Assembly: GCA_039545355.1 (NCBI GenBank)
Contig: BCJJ01000024.1
Location: 62,001 to 126,000 of the forward strand
Origin: Trichosporon coremiiforme
Lineage: Eukaryota > Basidiomycota > Tremellomycetes > Trichosporonales > Trichosporonaceae
DNA: 64,000 nt
Direction of reading: 5' to 3'
Made by a program: the position numbers and the translations under genes. The notes beneath the pieces were generated by a model. It made no database searches and was not told where the DNA came from. It worked only from the letters and a program-made list of their open reading frames with translations. Below are positions 1 to 9,557 of the stretch, in pieces; position 1 is the first letter of the stretch, and every line of letters starts with the position of its first letter.

Positions 1-1871
1 TCGAAATGGTCATGTTCCCGCTCTTCGTCGGCATCGTCATCGACCTCTGCACCATGCCTCTGTTCGGCGCGACGGTTGCTTCCCGCGTTGCCCACTACGG
101 CCACCGTACCTTCGGATCGCTGTTTATCGCCTGGCTCATCGGGTCGATCTTCATGTTCTCCTTCGCCGCCTTCCTCACCCACATGAGGACCATCTGTCGC
201 CAAGGCGCACTCTACTTCATCCGCGATCCTAGTGACCCCGCCCACTCGCCCGTCCGCGACATCATGGAGCGCCCCGCGCTCGTTCAGCTCCCCCGTCTCG
301 CTGTCTCGGCAGTGATGTACTGTGTCATCGTCTTCACCATCTTTGGTACGATGCCTTACTTCATGTGGGCACTCGGGACAACGACATCGCTGTTCAAGGG
401 CGTGCTGCCGCTGCGTTTAGAGCAGCGCCCGCTCAGCAGCGTGCCCTTCGATCTCCTGTTCCTGCACCTCATCGTCCCACCATCATGGGAGGGGCTCAAG
501 GTGTACGCTCATGTGAAACAGGGCCTCGCGGCGTGGTGGCTGCTCGTTGTGCGCCAGCTTGAGCTTAGTTCGCTCGTGTTCGGCGTCGACACGGGTAACC
601 GCCCTATGTCTCGCCTCTCGCAGCTTGGATGGATTGTCGCCGACGCCGTCTGCCAGCGTATCTTTGGGACGTACGACAACCGTGCGACCCCTGCCCGCGT
701 CCCTAACAGTGATCGCATCGAGTTGCTCTCACTCTCGGAGCGCCGCAAGGAGGGCATGTTCATCCTTCTCGACAGCAATGGAGCGCCTCGCACGCCTGCA
801 GACGAGATCAGGCTGCTGAAGCAGGACCGAGCTGCTCGCCGCGCCGGCCGCAACCCGAAGAGGGATTACACTGTCGTCAACCTGCCCGAGTTCTGGCGTA
901 CGCGTGTCTACGCTCTCTTCGCTTCGGCCATGCTGAGCGCTGCGGCGGTTGTTGCCACAGTTATCCTCGTCCCGCTGTGCGTCGGCCGCATCGCCACGAA
1001 CATGGTCTTCCATGACCAGATCTACGATGGCTACAACTGGATCGCCGGAGGCTACATCTGTTGGGGTTCGTATGCGCTCGGCAAGGACTTGCAGCGCCGG
1101 ATCATCACGTACTCGCGAGCGCGCCGTATCCGCAAGTCTGGCACGAGCACCCGCGCCAAGCGTGTGATCCTCGCTCGCCTGTCGAACGCCTACGCCCTCG
1201 CGCTTCTCTACTTCGCCTTCCCACTGCTCTTCGGTGTCAATTTCGAGCTGTTCATCGGCGTGCCCGCACGCTACGGATTGGCTCGTGGCGTAACGCCAGT
1301 CCTGCACCTGTGGGATGCCTGGGCCATGGGCGTCGCCTTCATTTCCATCTTCGTTGGTGTGGTTGGCTTTGCCAACGAGGGCGGCAACCTGCCCCTCGCC
1401 GAGCGATTTAGGGATGCGTTCAAGCACCCGCTGCACCAGCCTTTCATTCAGCTGAGCGAGTTCGTGCTGCCGATCCTCGCCGTCCTGCTTGTGCCGATCG
1501 CGGTTCCGTGGGCTGTATTCCTTGGTGTGCGCACTGCGCTCGCTGGTCTCGGCCTGGCGGGTTTCATTGACGGCACCGCGGCGTTCCGGCTCACGTACCC
1601 GCTGCTCTTTATCCCAACCGCTGTGTTCCTGCTGCGGTGGCCTTTACGCCGCCTGCTCGGCCGGGTGCGGCAGTGGATGATCGACGCCGAGTACGTTGTG
1701 TACGAGCGTGTGGAGAACTATGAGCCTGAGGCGGATGACGGGGCCAGTGAGTGGGAGGACGTGGACGCCGAGGCGGATGGCGCGATGCGGTTAGACTGGC
1801 CTGGGCGACTCGGCGGAGAGGTGGGCGAGATCGAGCTCGGTGCGCCTGCGCTCGAGGGCGTCGTCGAGTAG
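1..1871 (+). CDS. SSM4: Doa10/Ssm4-type ER-membrane ubiquitin ligase, C-terminal part (5' end outside window)
   Basis: The frame is open from the left edge to the TAG at 1869-1871 (about 622 codons), so the N-terminal part, where the family carries its RING-CH zinc finger, is missing. What remains is a polytopic membrane protein. Hydrophobic helices lie near residues 2-25, 38-60, 98-125, 300-330, 395-420, 435-460, 490-515 and 530-560, and the tail is acidic (many E/D, no helices). Doa10/MARCH6 proteins sit in the ER and inner nuclear membrane and ubiquitinate misfolded or short-lived proteins for proteasomal degradation (ERAD). The assignment rests on overall resemblance of the multi-helix region and its hydrophilic loops (for example the HMRTICRQGALYFIRDPSDP stretch) to the conserved Doa10 C-terminal half. 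No intron is visible. The first in-frame ATG at 6 is internal and not a start. Confidence 0.8.
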   Translation, partial: EMVMFPLFVGIVIDLCTMPLFGATVASRVAHYGHRTFGSLFIAWLIGSIFMFSFAAFLTHMRTICRQGALYFIRDPSDPAHSPVRDIMERPALVQLPRLAVSAVMYCVIVFTIFGTMPYFMWALGTTTSLFKGVLPLRLEQRPLSSVPFDLLFLHLIVPPSWEGLKVYAHVKQGLAAWWLLVVRQLELSSLVFGVDTGNRPMSRLSQLGWIVADAVCQRIFGTYDNRATPARVPNSDRIELLSLSERRKEGMFILLDSNGAPRTPADEIRLLKQDRAARRAGRNPKRDYTVVNLPEFWRTRVYALFASAMLSAAAVVATVILVPLCVGRIATNMVFHDQIYDGYNWIAGGYICWGSYALGKDLQRRIITYSRARRIRKSGTSTRAKRVILARLSNAYALALLYFAFPLLFGVNFELFIGVPARYGLARGVTPVLHLWDAWAMGVAFISIFVGVVGFANEGGNLPLAERFRDAFKHPLHQPFIQLSEFVLPILAVLLVPIAVPWAVFLGVRTALAGLGLAGFIDGTAAFRLTYPLLFIPTAVFLLRWPLRRLLGRVRQWMIDAEYVVYERVENYEPEADDGASEWEDVDAEADGAMRLDWPGRLGGEVGEIELGAPALEGVVE

Positions 1872-3168
1872 CGTCATCTCGAGCAGCGACGCACGCGGGC
1901 TCGAGCAATGTTGTTGTGTAACCCTGCATGTAATACCCAAGATTTTCAAACTATGTACACAATTGAGATATAATGCGTGACCTGTGTATCTGAATGAAGA
2001 TAAAACCGGGAAGCAAAGGAGAGGGCAGGGCAAAACGCGCTGATCTGTGGCTGCGAATGGGCCGGACGAAGATCATGGGATGGCATCGAGACAAGGGCCG
2101 AGGATACTCCGGGCCTGTGTCAGAGTTTTGGAGGAGCCGGCAGAGCAAAGATGCGGTATTGTGGAACAGGGCTGGAGTTGAAAGAGTGGTGCCAGGAACG
2201 AGATGTGTCGTCATGAGTCATGAGGCCGAGTGCGTGTCTGGCGGAGTGGCCGAGTGGAACCTGAGACCTGAGCCAGCGAACCTAAGCGGGTTGAGGGTGA
2301 TCCGAAGCCCGAGGTGGGTGGCCAATACCTGCTGTCAGTGAGCAAAGGGGTTCAAGAGGACCCGATAGTCTGGGAGCATGCATCGTGTCAGTCGGGGCAG
2401 TCGCCGGCCAAGCACTGCGTATGGGACCCGTTACGACTATGAGCGTGCTGGAGTGCTGATGTCGATGAGGAAGGGGCAAGGCCTGTTCATTTTGATTACG
2501 TTATAGCTGTAGGGGAACGCAGTCGCCGTGATCGAGGGCCGGAGCCAAGATTAGGGGGGATGCCTTGAAGGTCTGCAGGGTCGGTGCAGAAAGGGCAGAG
2601 GGGCAGAAAGGGGCAAGGAGGGTCGGCGGGGAAGATCGACTTTTGATCATCGTGCAGCGCGTGCAGAGCGTGCAGAGCCCAGTAGACAATTCAGATCTCA
2701 ACCGCGGACGGGTAGCCGCACTGCACAGCCTACGGCCTACTCACTCACACACACGGCGCCGCACCTCCATCTCCTTGCCTCCATCGACTAGTCCTCACAG
2801 CCGCCAGAGCCGGAGCCGCACTCAACGCACCCATTAACCCATCCGCACACTATCCCCGTCGCACTCAACTCCTCTCCCTCCACCATCGTTACACTCGTCA
2901 TCGACTGAGACCCATCCCAGTGCGGGGCTTGCGTCACTTACACTTTGGGTCTGCATCCGAGAGTCGACCGTCAGCCAACACCTTCCCTTCCTGCTCGAAC
3001 ACATCACCCCGTGCCGCGCTCGCCGCTCCTGCTCACTGCACACCGAAACGAGACACGCCCGCACACCGAACCGAGAGACAACGCGCTGCAAAACAACACA
3101 GCCGACAGCCCGACAGCCTGCCCACAACACGAATGTCGACGTGAACTGACCACACAACCGACTCCATC
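1872..3168. other. Intergenic region, SSM4 3' end to transcription factor promoter
   Basis: 1.3 kb with no supported gene. The last 400 bases before 3169 are strongly C/T-rich on the + strand, as expected for the promoter and 5' UTR of the downstream gene. A TGAGTCA-like site lies near 2214. A stretch at 2239-2310 resembles a tRNA A box but lacks a B box. Confidence 0.5.
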
Positions 3169-6100
3169 ATGCCCGACCCTCCGCCGCCGCCGTTACCCCC
3201 GCTGACGGCGCAACAGCTGCCGCCGCTGCAACAACAACACCCGCAACAGCCGCTCGCACCCATATCGACGCTGACTGCTCCGCTGCCTGGGCCGGCGCCG
3301 CCAACTAGCACGGCCAGCGGGACGAGTAACAGCCCAGGAAACAGCAAACCGCCAGGACACACGCCTGTTAGAAGGACGAGGCTCGGATGCCTGACGTGCA
3401 GACAGCGAAGGGTAAGTCCTCCCTCCTTCCTCAGTCTAGTCTCCAGGTCGGCGATTATCTCAACTCGCTGTCACCATCGCCACCCCGATCTCCATCTTCC
3501 CCCTGCGTTGAGTCCGCAAGGTTCGACAGCGCGAGGAAGACTGCCAGCTATCGGGCGGAGCTCCAACCCATTGCATACAACATCTTTCCCGACCAGCTAG
3601 AGCCCTCTGCTTGCCGACAGAGCTGACTTCAGGTCAAATGCGACGAGTCCAAGCCGGTGTGCAAGGCGTGTCGCCGCTTGGAGCGGGAGTGTCACTGGCA
3701 GGACCTGCGCGCGACAGCCGCGCCGCGACTTCCCCGTCGGCCGAATGCGACGGCGTGCGAGGCCTGCCGTGCGAGGAAGGTGAGTAGCTCTTCTCTTTCC
3801 CAGATCGCCTCGCACGACGCCGTGCGTGACCTCAGCTGGACAGATGGACTTCAGGTGCTGCTCAGGTGGACCTAAGGTGGTCCACAGGCTCTCCTCTCTT
3901 CTCTCCGAACCTAGCGACGGCTTGACCTGGTGGCTCTCCTAAGCCGAAGGTCGAACGAGAGGGGTCATCTGGACTGGCCGTTTGGCCGTCTTCCTATGTT
4001 CGATCGCGCTCGTGGTTCTCTGGCTCCGGCAGTCCCCAGGAACTCCCCTAGCGAGGCGGCTGGCACGTCCGATAGCGTGGCCGCTCGTCGGTTCGTGTCA
4101 GCGCGGGGACGACGAGAGGAGAGCGTGTGTGCTCGGCAAGCTAGAAGCGAGCAGGTCCGCGGGAAGGCCTCAATGGCGAGACACCCATTCCGTGTCCATC
4201 CACCTTCTGAGACTTCGGACTCGCGTCACATCACACAATGGCCTGTTATCACTGCACGTTGCAGCAAGAGCTGGCTGGCGACGCGTGGGCCTGTCTCACT
4301 AGCCCACTAGCCCACACTGACTGCCCACCTGTCGCACCTGATGTGTTCGAGACCCCCGCTGCCTCGTTACAACGATCGCCCCCTCATCGGGCTCGCGATG
4401 GTGACTCAAGTTGCAGCAGAGAAGTCGGCGATCGCGACTTTTTTGCGAGAAGATGAACTGACGGCAGCTCCGATGCGAGGGAGACCGGAGGCAGGGCTCG
4501 TGCGTGCGCTGCCAGCAGCAGTCGATCAAGTGCGAGTGGGCCGAGGAAGATCCGCACCCGCCTGCGAAGCGTCCGAGTTCCTCCCACTCGCACACCAGCG
4601 GCGCTAGCTCAGTCCCGGCAAAGCTCAGCACCGCGCTCGCCGATACCGAGATGCTGATCGACCGGTACTTCGACACCGTGCACCGTGAGCTATCCCTCGT
4701 GGCCACTAGCTAACGGCAGACTTCGGGTTCCTCACGTTCGTGCACCCGCTGCGCTTCAAGAAGCTCCTGTCTAAGGGGAAGGCGCCGAAGGAGCTCACGA
4801 TGGCTATGGTCGCGAACGTGCTCCGCTTCGGATGCGACCCGACTCCGGCGAACCTCGCCAAGTCGGACTCGCTCATCGACGGCATCGTCGGAAGCCTCGT
4901 ACCCCGCGTCATGCAGGGGTTCGGTGTCATTCAGCTCATGGCGCTGATCCTGACGGCGCACTGTGAAACACAGCGGAACAATTTCACGTCGTCGTGGCTC
5001 ATCATTGCGCTGTCTGTGAGGTGAGTTGATGGGGCTTGGAGGATGAACTGACGACAGGATGATGCAGATGATGTCACTGCAGAAGTTTGACCAGACGCTG
5101 CAGGCTGGCGTCGAGGAGACACCATTGTCGCCATTGCTCTCGTGCGAGGCGCTGCGGCGTGTCGCATGGGCCGTGTTCTACCTTGACGCAGTGATCGACG
5201 GCGGACGCTTCGGCGACCATCTCACGGATATCACGTCGTTCCGGATCCAGCTCCCGTGTCACGAGGATGCGTTCCTCGCCAATGAGAACCTCCGCACCGA
5301 ACCTCTGTGGCCCGCGCCATCAGCGCGCAACCCACATTCGCTCGGCATCTCCGCCTTCGTGCTAAAGGCGTCGGTGCTGCGACGCCGCGCGCTGCACTGT
5401 GCCTACCGCGTGTCCCAGAAGGAGGATCCGGTTCACGTGCTGCAGGCCGACATTGACGCGGCCGGCGATGAGGTCGCCGCCTTTATCGACTCGCTTCCCG
5501 AGCGCTACGTCTACTCCGAGGACAATATGCACATGCACCGCAAGCGGCTGCCGGCGTACGTCATCCTGCACCTCCTCCGCCACAACCTGTATGTCATCCT
5601 CGGCCGCGCCAAGCTGCTCCTGTACGAGATGGACCCGCTGCGGTACAAGGATCTCGACAAGCAGGCACGCTATCAGCGTATCCAGCACGCGCTGCCCGTC
5701 GCCGCGATCCTGAACGAGGCGCTCAAGTATGATCCTGTGTTTGACACGCATGCGGGTGTGCATGCGTATGTCACCTTGGAAAGTAAGCTAAGCTGCTACA
5801 TGCGAAGCTGACGACAGTTATCCTGTTCGAGCCGCGGCGTCTTGCATCGCACGACGCCGGTATTGACCCGAAGTCGCCCGAGTTTGCACGGTGCATTCCG
5901 CCCCTTCTGCGCGTGATCCGGGATCTTGGCCGCCGCTCCGCGATGATGAAGACGATGCACATCGAGGCAGTGCACCGTCTGCTGAGATGCGACTGGCTGC
6001 CGCTGCTCGAGCCGTACGACCTCGAGACCTTCAGTACCGAGTACCAGCCCGTCGGCCAGGACGAGGCGGAGTACGACTTCCGCGACTTCCGCTTTGCGAA

Positions 6101-6878
6101 GCTGGAGCGGGCCAGGCGATACAGCCAGCCGAACCAGGCCCTCAGCAGCGAGGCGCTGCTCGAGTTCCGCGACCGCGAGAGCGACGACGAGATCGTCGGT
6201 GGAGATGTCCGCGGAGTGAGCGATGTGAGAAGCAGGCCGGAGGAGCGGGTCAGCGTCTTCCGCGGGAGCGACCGCGAGCGTGGGGATCGGTACGAGCGCG
6301 ATCGCTTCGACCGCGAGCGCTTTGAAAGAGGCTACGAGCGCGACCCCCGCATGGACTGGCCTGAACCCCGCCTCGAGCGTGATCCCCGCAACAGGATGGA
6401 GCGGTACGACCGCTCAAGCGATCTTTGTGACTCGCGCGACCCCCGCGACCTCCGCAACAACAGGGACATGCGGGAGATGGACCCGCGCGACCGCGTTCCG
6501 CCCAACTCGCACGGCGGTTTCTCGCGCCCGTCCCCTCCTCCCCCGCCTCCCCCGCCTCCCCCCGACCCAATGCCAGGCGGCATGAGCTACCTCCCCCTCC
6601 CCCCCGCCGTCCCCATCTCCCAGCCCTCAGACGGGGACGCGCACCCGTGGCTCGCGCTCTTCGACCCGACCGCCGGCCAGCAGGGACTCGACGACCTGTC
6701 CTGGATGTTCAGTCTCGGCGCCGTGGGCGTCAACGCCGCAGGGCCAGGATCCACCGCCCCGGCTCCCGTCAACGTCGGTCCCGTCGGAGGCGGCATGTTC
6801 CCCGTGAACGGAGGACCTGTAGCTGCACCGGGCCCGCCCGGACCTCCGACGACAGAGTTCTGGAAGCAGGCCATGTAG
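3169..6878 (+). CDS. Fungal transcription factor with two tandem Zn2Cys6 clusters
   Basis: Model: exons 3169-3411, 3633-3779, 4468-4684, 4720-5020, 5058-5782, 5818-6878; 897 aa. After a Pro/Gln-rich N-terminus, cluster 1 is C74-x2-C77-x6-C84-x6-C91-x2-C94-x6-C101. Cluster 2 is C123-x2-C126-x6-C133-x8-C142-x2-C145-x6-C152, beginning only 22 residues later. Each cluster is interrupted by an intron (221 and 688 nt) just before its third Cys, and the frame only works with these splices. Residues about 160-540 resemble the middle homology (fungal_trans) region, including FLTFVHPLRF. From about residue 665 to 770 the protein is packed with R-E/R-D/E-R dipeptides. A proline run follows, then a Gly/Pro-rich tail. 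It should act as a nuclear DNA-binding regulator of CGG-type sites. The target pathway cannot be told from sequence. Introns 3 to 5 are only 35-37 nt. Confidence 0.85.
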
Positions 6879-7146
6879 GGCGTGCCTGTGACCATGCCGA
6901 GCGTGCCGGGTGTGCCGATGCCGGGTGCGGGGGGATGAGAAATTGTGAATGGACACTTACATGCAAAGACGAGATGCACGACGACTGTTGTATACTCTGT
7001 ATTAAGGATGCATCTACTCTCTACAACTGCGACGGAGCACTGGTTGCGGAGTCGCGCCTCGCCGTGGCCGCGGCTCCATCGCCCTACACCAGTGAGTGAG
7101 TGGTGAGCAACACCAGCTCGGACCTATGGTCCCGCTCGGCATCGGC

Positions 7147-8928
7147 TTAGAACTCCTTCCAGCCCTGCTCCACACCTCCGCCACCAAGACCCATCGTAAC
7201 CAGTCCCAGTCCGAAGACGGACACATGCGTGGCAACAGCCATACCGAGACCGCGATAAAGCTGTCCGACGCCAGCAAGCACACCTCCCTCGTCCTTCTCC
7301 TGCATGATGCGTTTCCTCGGGCGCGCCGTCTCCTCAGTAACAGTGCGATAGATACACTCGACAATGCCGATGTACGGCCTGTCCCGGGTCGCGACGACGC
7401 TCTTGATCGTCCTTCCGTTTCCGCGCGGCTGGATCTGGAGACGCTTGCGCACCGTCTCAATCGGCAGGAGGATGAGGAGCGAGCCGAGGTTGAGACCCAG
7501 GTCGAGGGCCGAGTAGGCGATGGGACTCAGGTCGGGGGAGACGCGGAGGTAGCGCTCGATGATGAGGGGGATAGCGACCGTGAGGGCGGGGCGCAGCGTG
7601 ACCTCCAGCAGGGCGGGGAGGAGGACGTTGCTCGCCGTCCACAGGCCGAGGACGCCGCCCTCGTCCCGGACCGCGTCGCGGACGAGCGCGATTGACGATT
7701 TCGTCGTCGGGTGCGAGCCCGGCTGGACGATGAGTCTCGTGCGGATCAGCTCAATGGGGGACAGAATCAGGCCCGTAATTGCTGACGAGGCGATCTGGAG
7801 CGCGAACGGAAGGCCCGGGTTGGGCAGGGCGGTCAGGGGGAAGTCGAGGGAGAGCGGGGGCGCGCCGGGGAGCCAGCACAGGACGGCGTGGATGTAGGGC
7901 TGCAGCACGGTCGTGAGGCAGCCGTGGGCCGTCGTGAGCAGAGTGCCCTTCCACAGGCCTGGTAATCCTTCGGAGGGAGTTGCTCGGATACGCCGGATCA
8001 TGCCCCACACGCCGTTACTCCGCGACACATCGGGGTCGTCCTTCAGCTGCCAGGAGGGGTGGGCGTCGCGGAGGTAGCCATCTTTCGTGTGCGACTTGGG
8101 CGGCGGAGGAGGGACAAATGTCGTGCTGGGGGCCTCGAGTCGGTCACTGAAGTATAGCTCTGCCTCGTCCGGATTGCTGACGGACTCGTCCTCAACGGGC
8201 GGAGGGACGGAGGGCGGGTCCTCGAGCGAACGGTACTTCCGGCGGGGACGGTATTCGACCTGGAGTTAGCTGGTTCTAGTACATCATAGCTGCTCGTCGT
8301 GGTCTGCTCAAAGGCTAGCATGCGCCAATCGCACACTAAGCGTCTCGGCGTCGGCGTGGCGGGCTTGCCACTAGCCACGGTGCTGCGTGTGGCATAGGGA
8401 TGTGATCTACCTGCTCACACACAGTCGAGAACAGCAGCAGAAGACTGCATCATGTCCACACCGTGTTATCAAGGGGCCAGGTATCGGATCGGGAAACCCC
8501 GGCGACCGGTCACCGAACCGGCCCCACCGCTAAGCGAAAGCTGGGACTCACCTGGAGTAGCGTCTTTCCGACCTCAAACGGCATGCCGAGGGCGGCGACG
8601 AAGAACTGCGCGCCGATCAGCTGCACACCTCCCGGAAGACCAAGGTCATCGTCGTCCGCGTCGTCCGGGCCAAAGGGCGACGGCGCGGGGAGGTGCGGAG
8701 GCGGCTGGGGGGCTGACGTGTTGGGCGGGGCCACTGTCGGTGGGAGGAAGACCCATTCTTCCGGCGGCGGGGCTGTTGTCAGCGTTTGCTACGAGGGCGG
8801 TGACAGCGCGTGAGGTGGTGATAGTAGTGGTGGTGATCTTATGGGGTGTGGCGCTAGGGTTGTGGGGACGTCGTTCGACACGCACTGTAGAGGCCTCGGA
8901 CGGAGGCGGGGCGCCCCGCGGAACTCAT
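7147..8928 (-). CDS. UGO1: Ugo1-like mitochondrial outer-membrane carrier-family protein
   Basis: Model (minus): 8886-8928, 8552-8772, 7147-8259; 458 aa. The start ATG at 8928 heads a 14-codon exon, and introns are 113 and 292 nt. The N-terminal 120 residues are Pro/Asp-rich. Three degenerate carrier signatures follow: PFEVGKTLLQ near residue 82, SPIELIRTRLIVQ and LPIETVRKRLQIQ. These match the P-x-[DE]-x-x-[KR] motif of mitochondrial carriers, but spacing and the long extension fit Ugo1 rather than a substrate carrier. In yeast, Ugo1 links the fusion GTPases Fzo1 and Mgm1 and is needed for mitochondrial fusion. The gene is convergent with the Zn2Cys6 gene (268 bp apart) and divergent from GEM1, another outer-membrane mitochondrial dynamics gene. 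A different SLC25 member is possible but less likely. Confidence 0.75.
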
Positions 8929-9557
8929 GGCGGTGGCGACGGGCGGAGGTCTATCGGCGAGCTAGGCTGGCGAAGAGCAAGAGCAATAGCTGGGTCAAGA
9001 AGAGATCAGAAGTGGAGTGCGCGATTATGAAAAGCCAAGGTTGGAATTCTGGACGGTTGGGAGAGATGGATGACGCTTGCGGACGCGGGGCGGCGGCCAG
9101 GCAGCGGCCAACGGCTTGGATGGAGGCATGTTGTTTTTGCCGCCGCGCGTCGGGGCGTGTCCAATGAGGATCCGGATTTGCTTCCACCGGTGGACCGTCC
9201 GACCACCAGCCAGAGCACCGTACGGTGGTCAGCGCAGGCGCAGGCTCAGGCTCAGGATCGTTCCTGCGTAGTCTCTAGCAGCAGTAGTCGATGCCGACCG
9301 GTCCACAAGTCGCTTCCACCATCTGACCTCACACTCTCGCTCTGTCCTTGTCCCGGCATCGCCGCCGTCTCCACACCCACACAACCACCCCGACACCGAC
9401 TCCCCGTCACACACTCCAAAGGCACCACGCCGCCCGTTAGCCCAGCGACGGGTCACAACCTAACCCAGCTGATCCGACAGCTTTTTCGACACACCCACCC
9501 ACCACCTCCACCCCCTCCGCTTCTGACAGAACCAAAGACGCTTCCGAGCCGATAGCG
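8929..9557. promoter_or_regulatory. Shared 629-bp divergent promoter of UGO1 and GEM1
   Basis: The two start codons (8928 minus, 9558 plus) face away from each other with 629 bp between them and no open gene inside. The half near GEM1 is C/T-rich on the coding strand, typical of a 5' UTR here. A short CAGGCT-type repeat lies at 9237-9256. Co-regulation of the pair is inference from layout. Confidence 0.55.

Noticed and set aside
2239..2310. tRNA-like GGCGGAGTGGCCGAGTGG stretch resembling a Ser/Leu tRNA 5' end
   Set aside because: No GGTTCGAATCC-type B box, no convincing anticodon arm and no acceptor-stem pairing could be drawn.
7147..8028. UGO1 as a single 293-codon frame from a non-ATG codon
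   Set aside because: The frame continues upstream through two introns to an ATG at 8928 and recovers the first carrier motif, so the short version is only the last exon.
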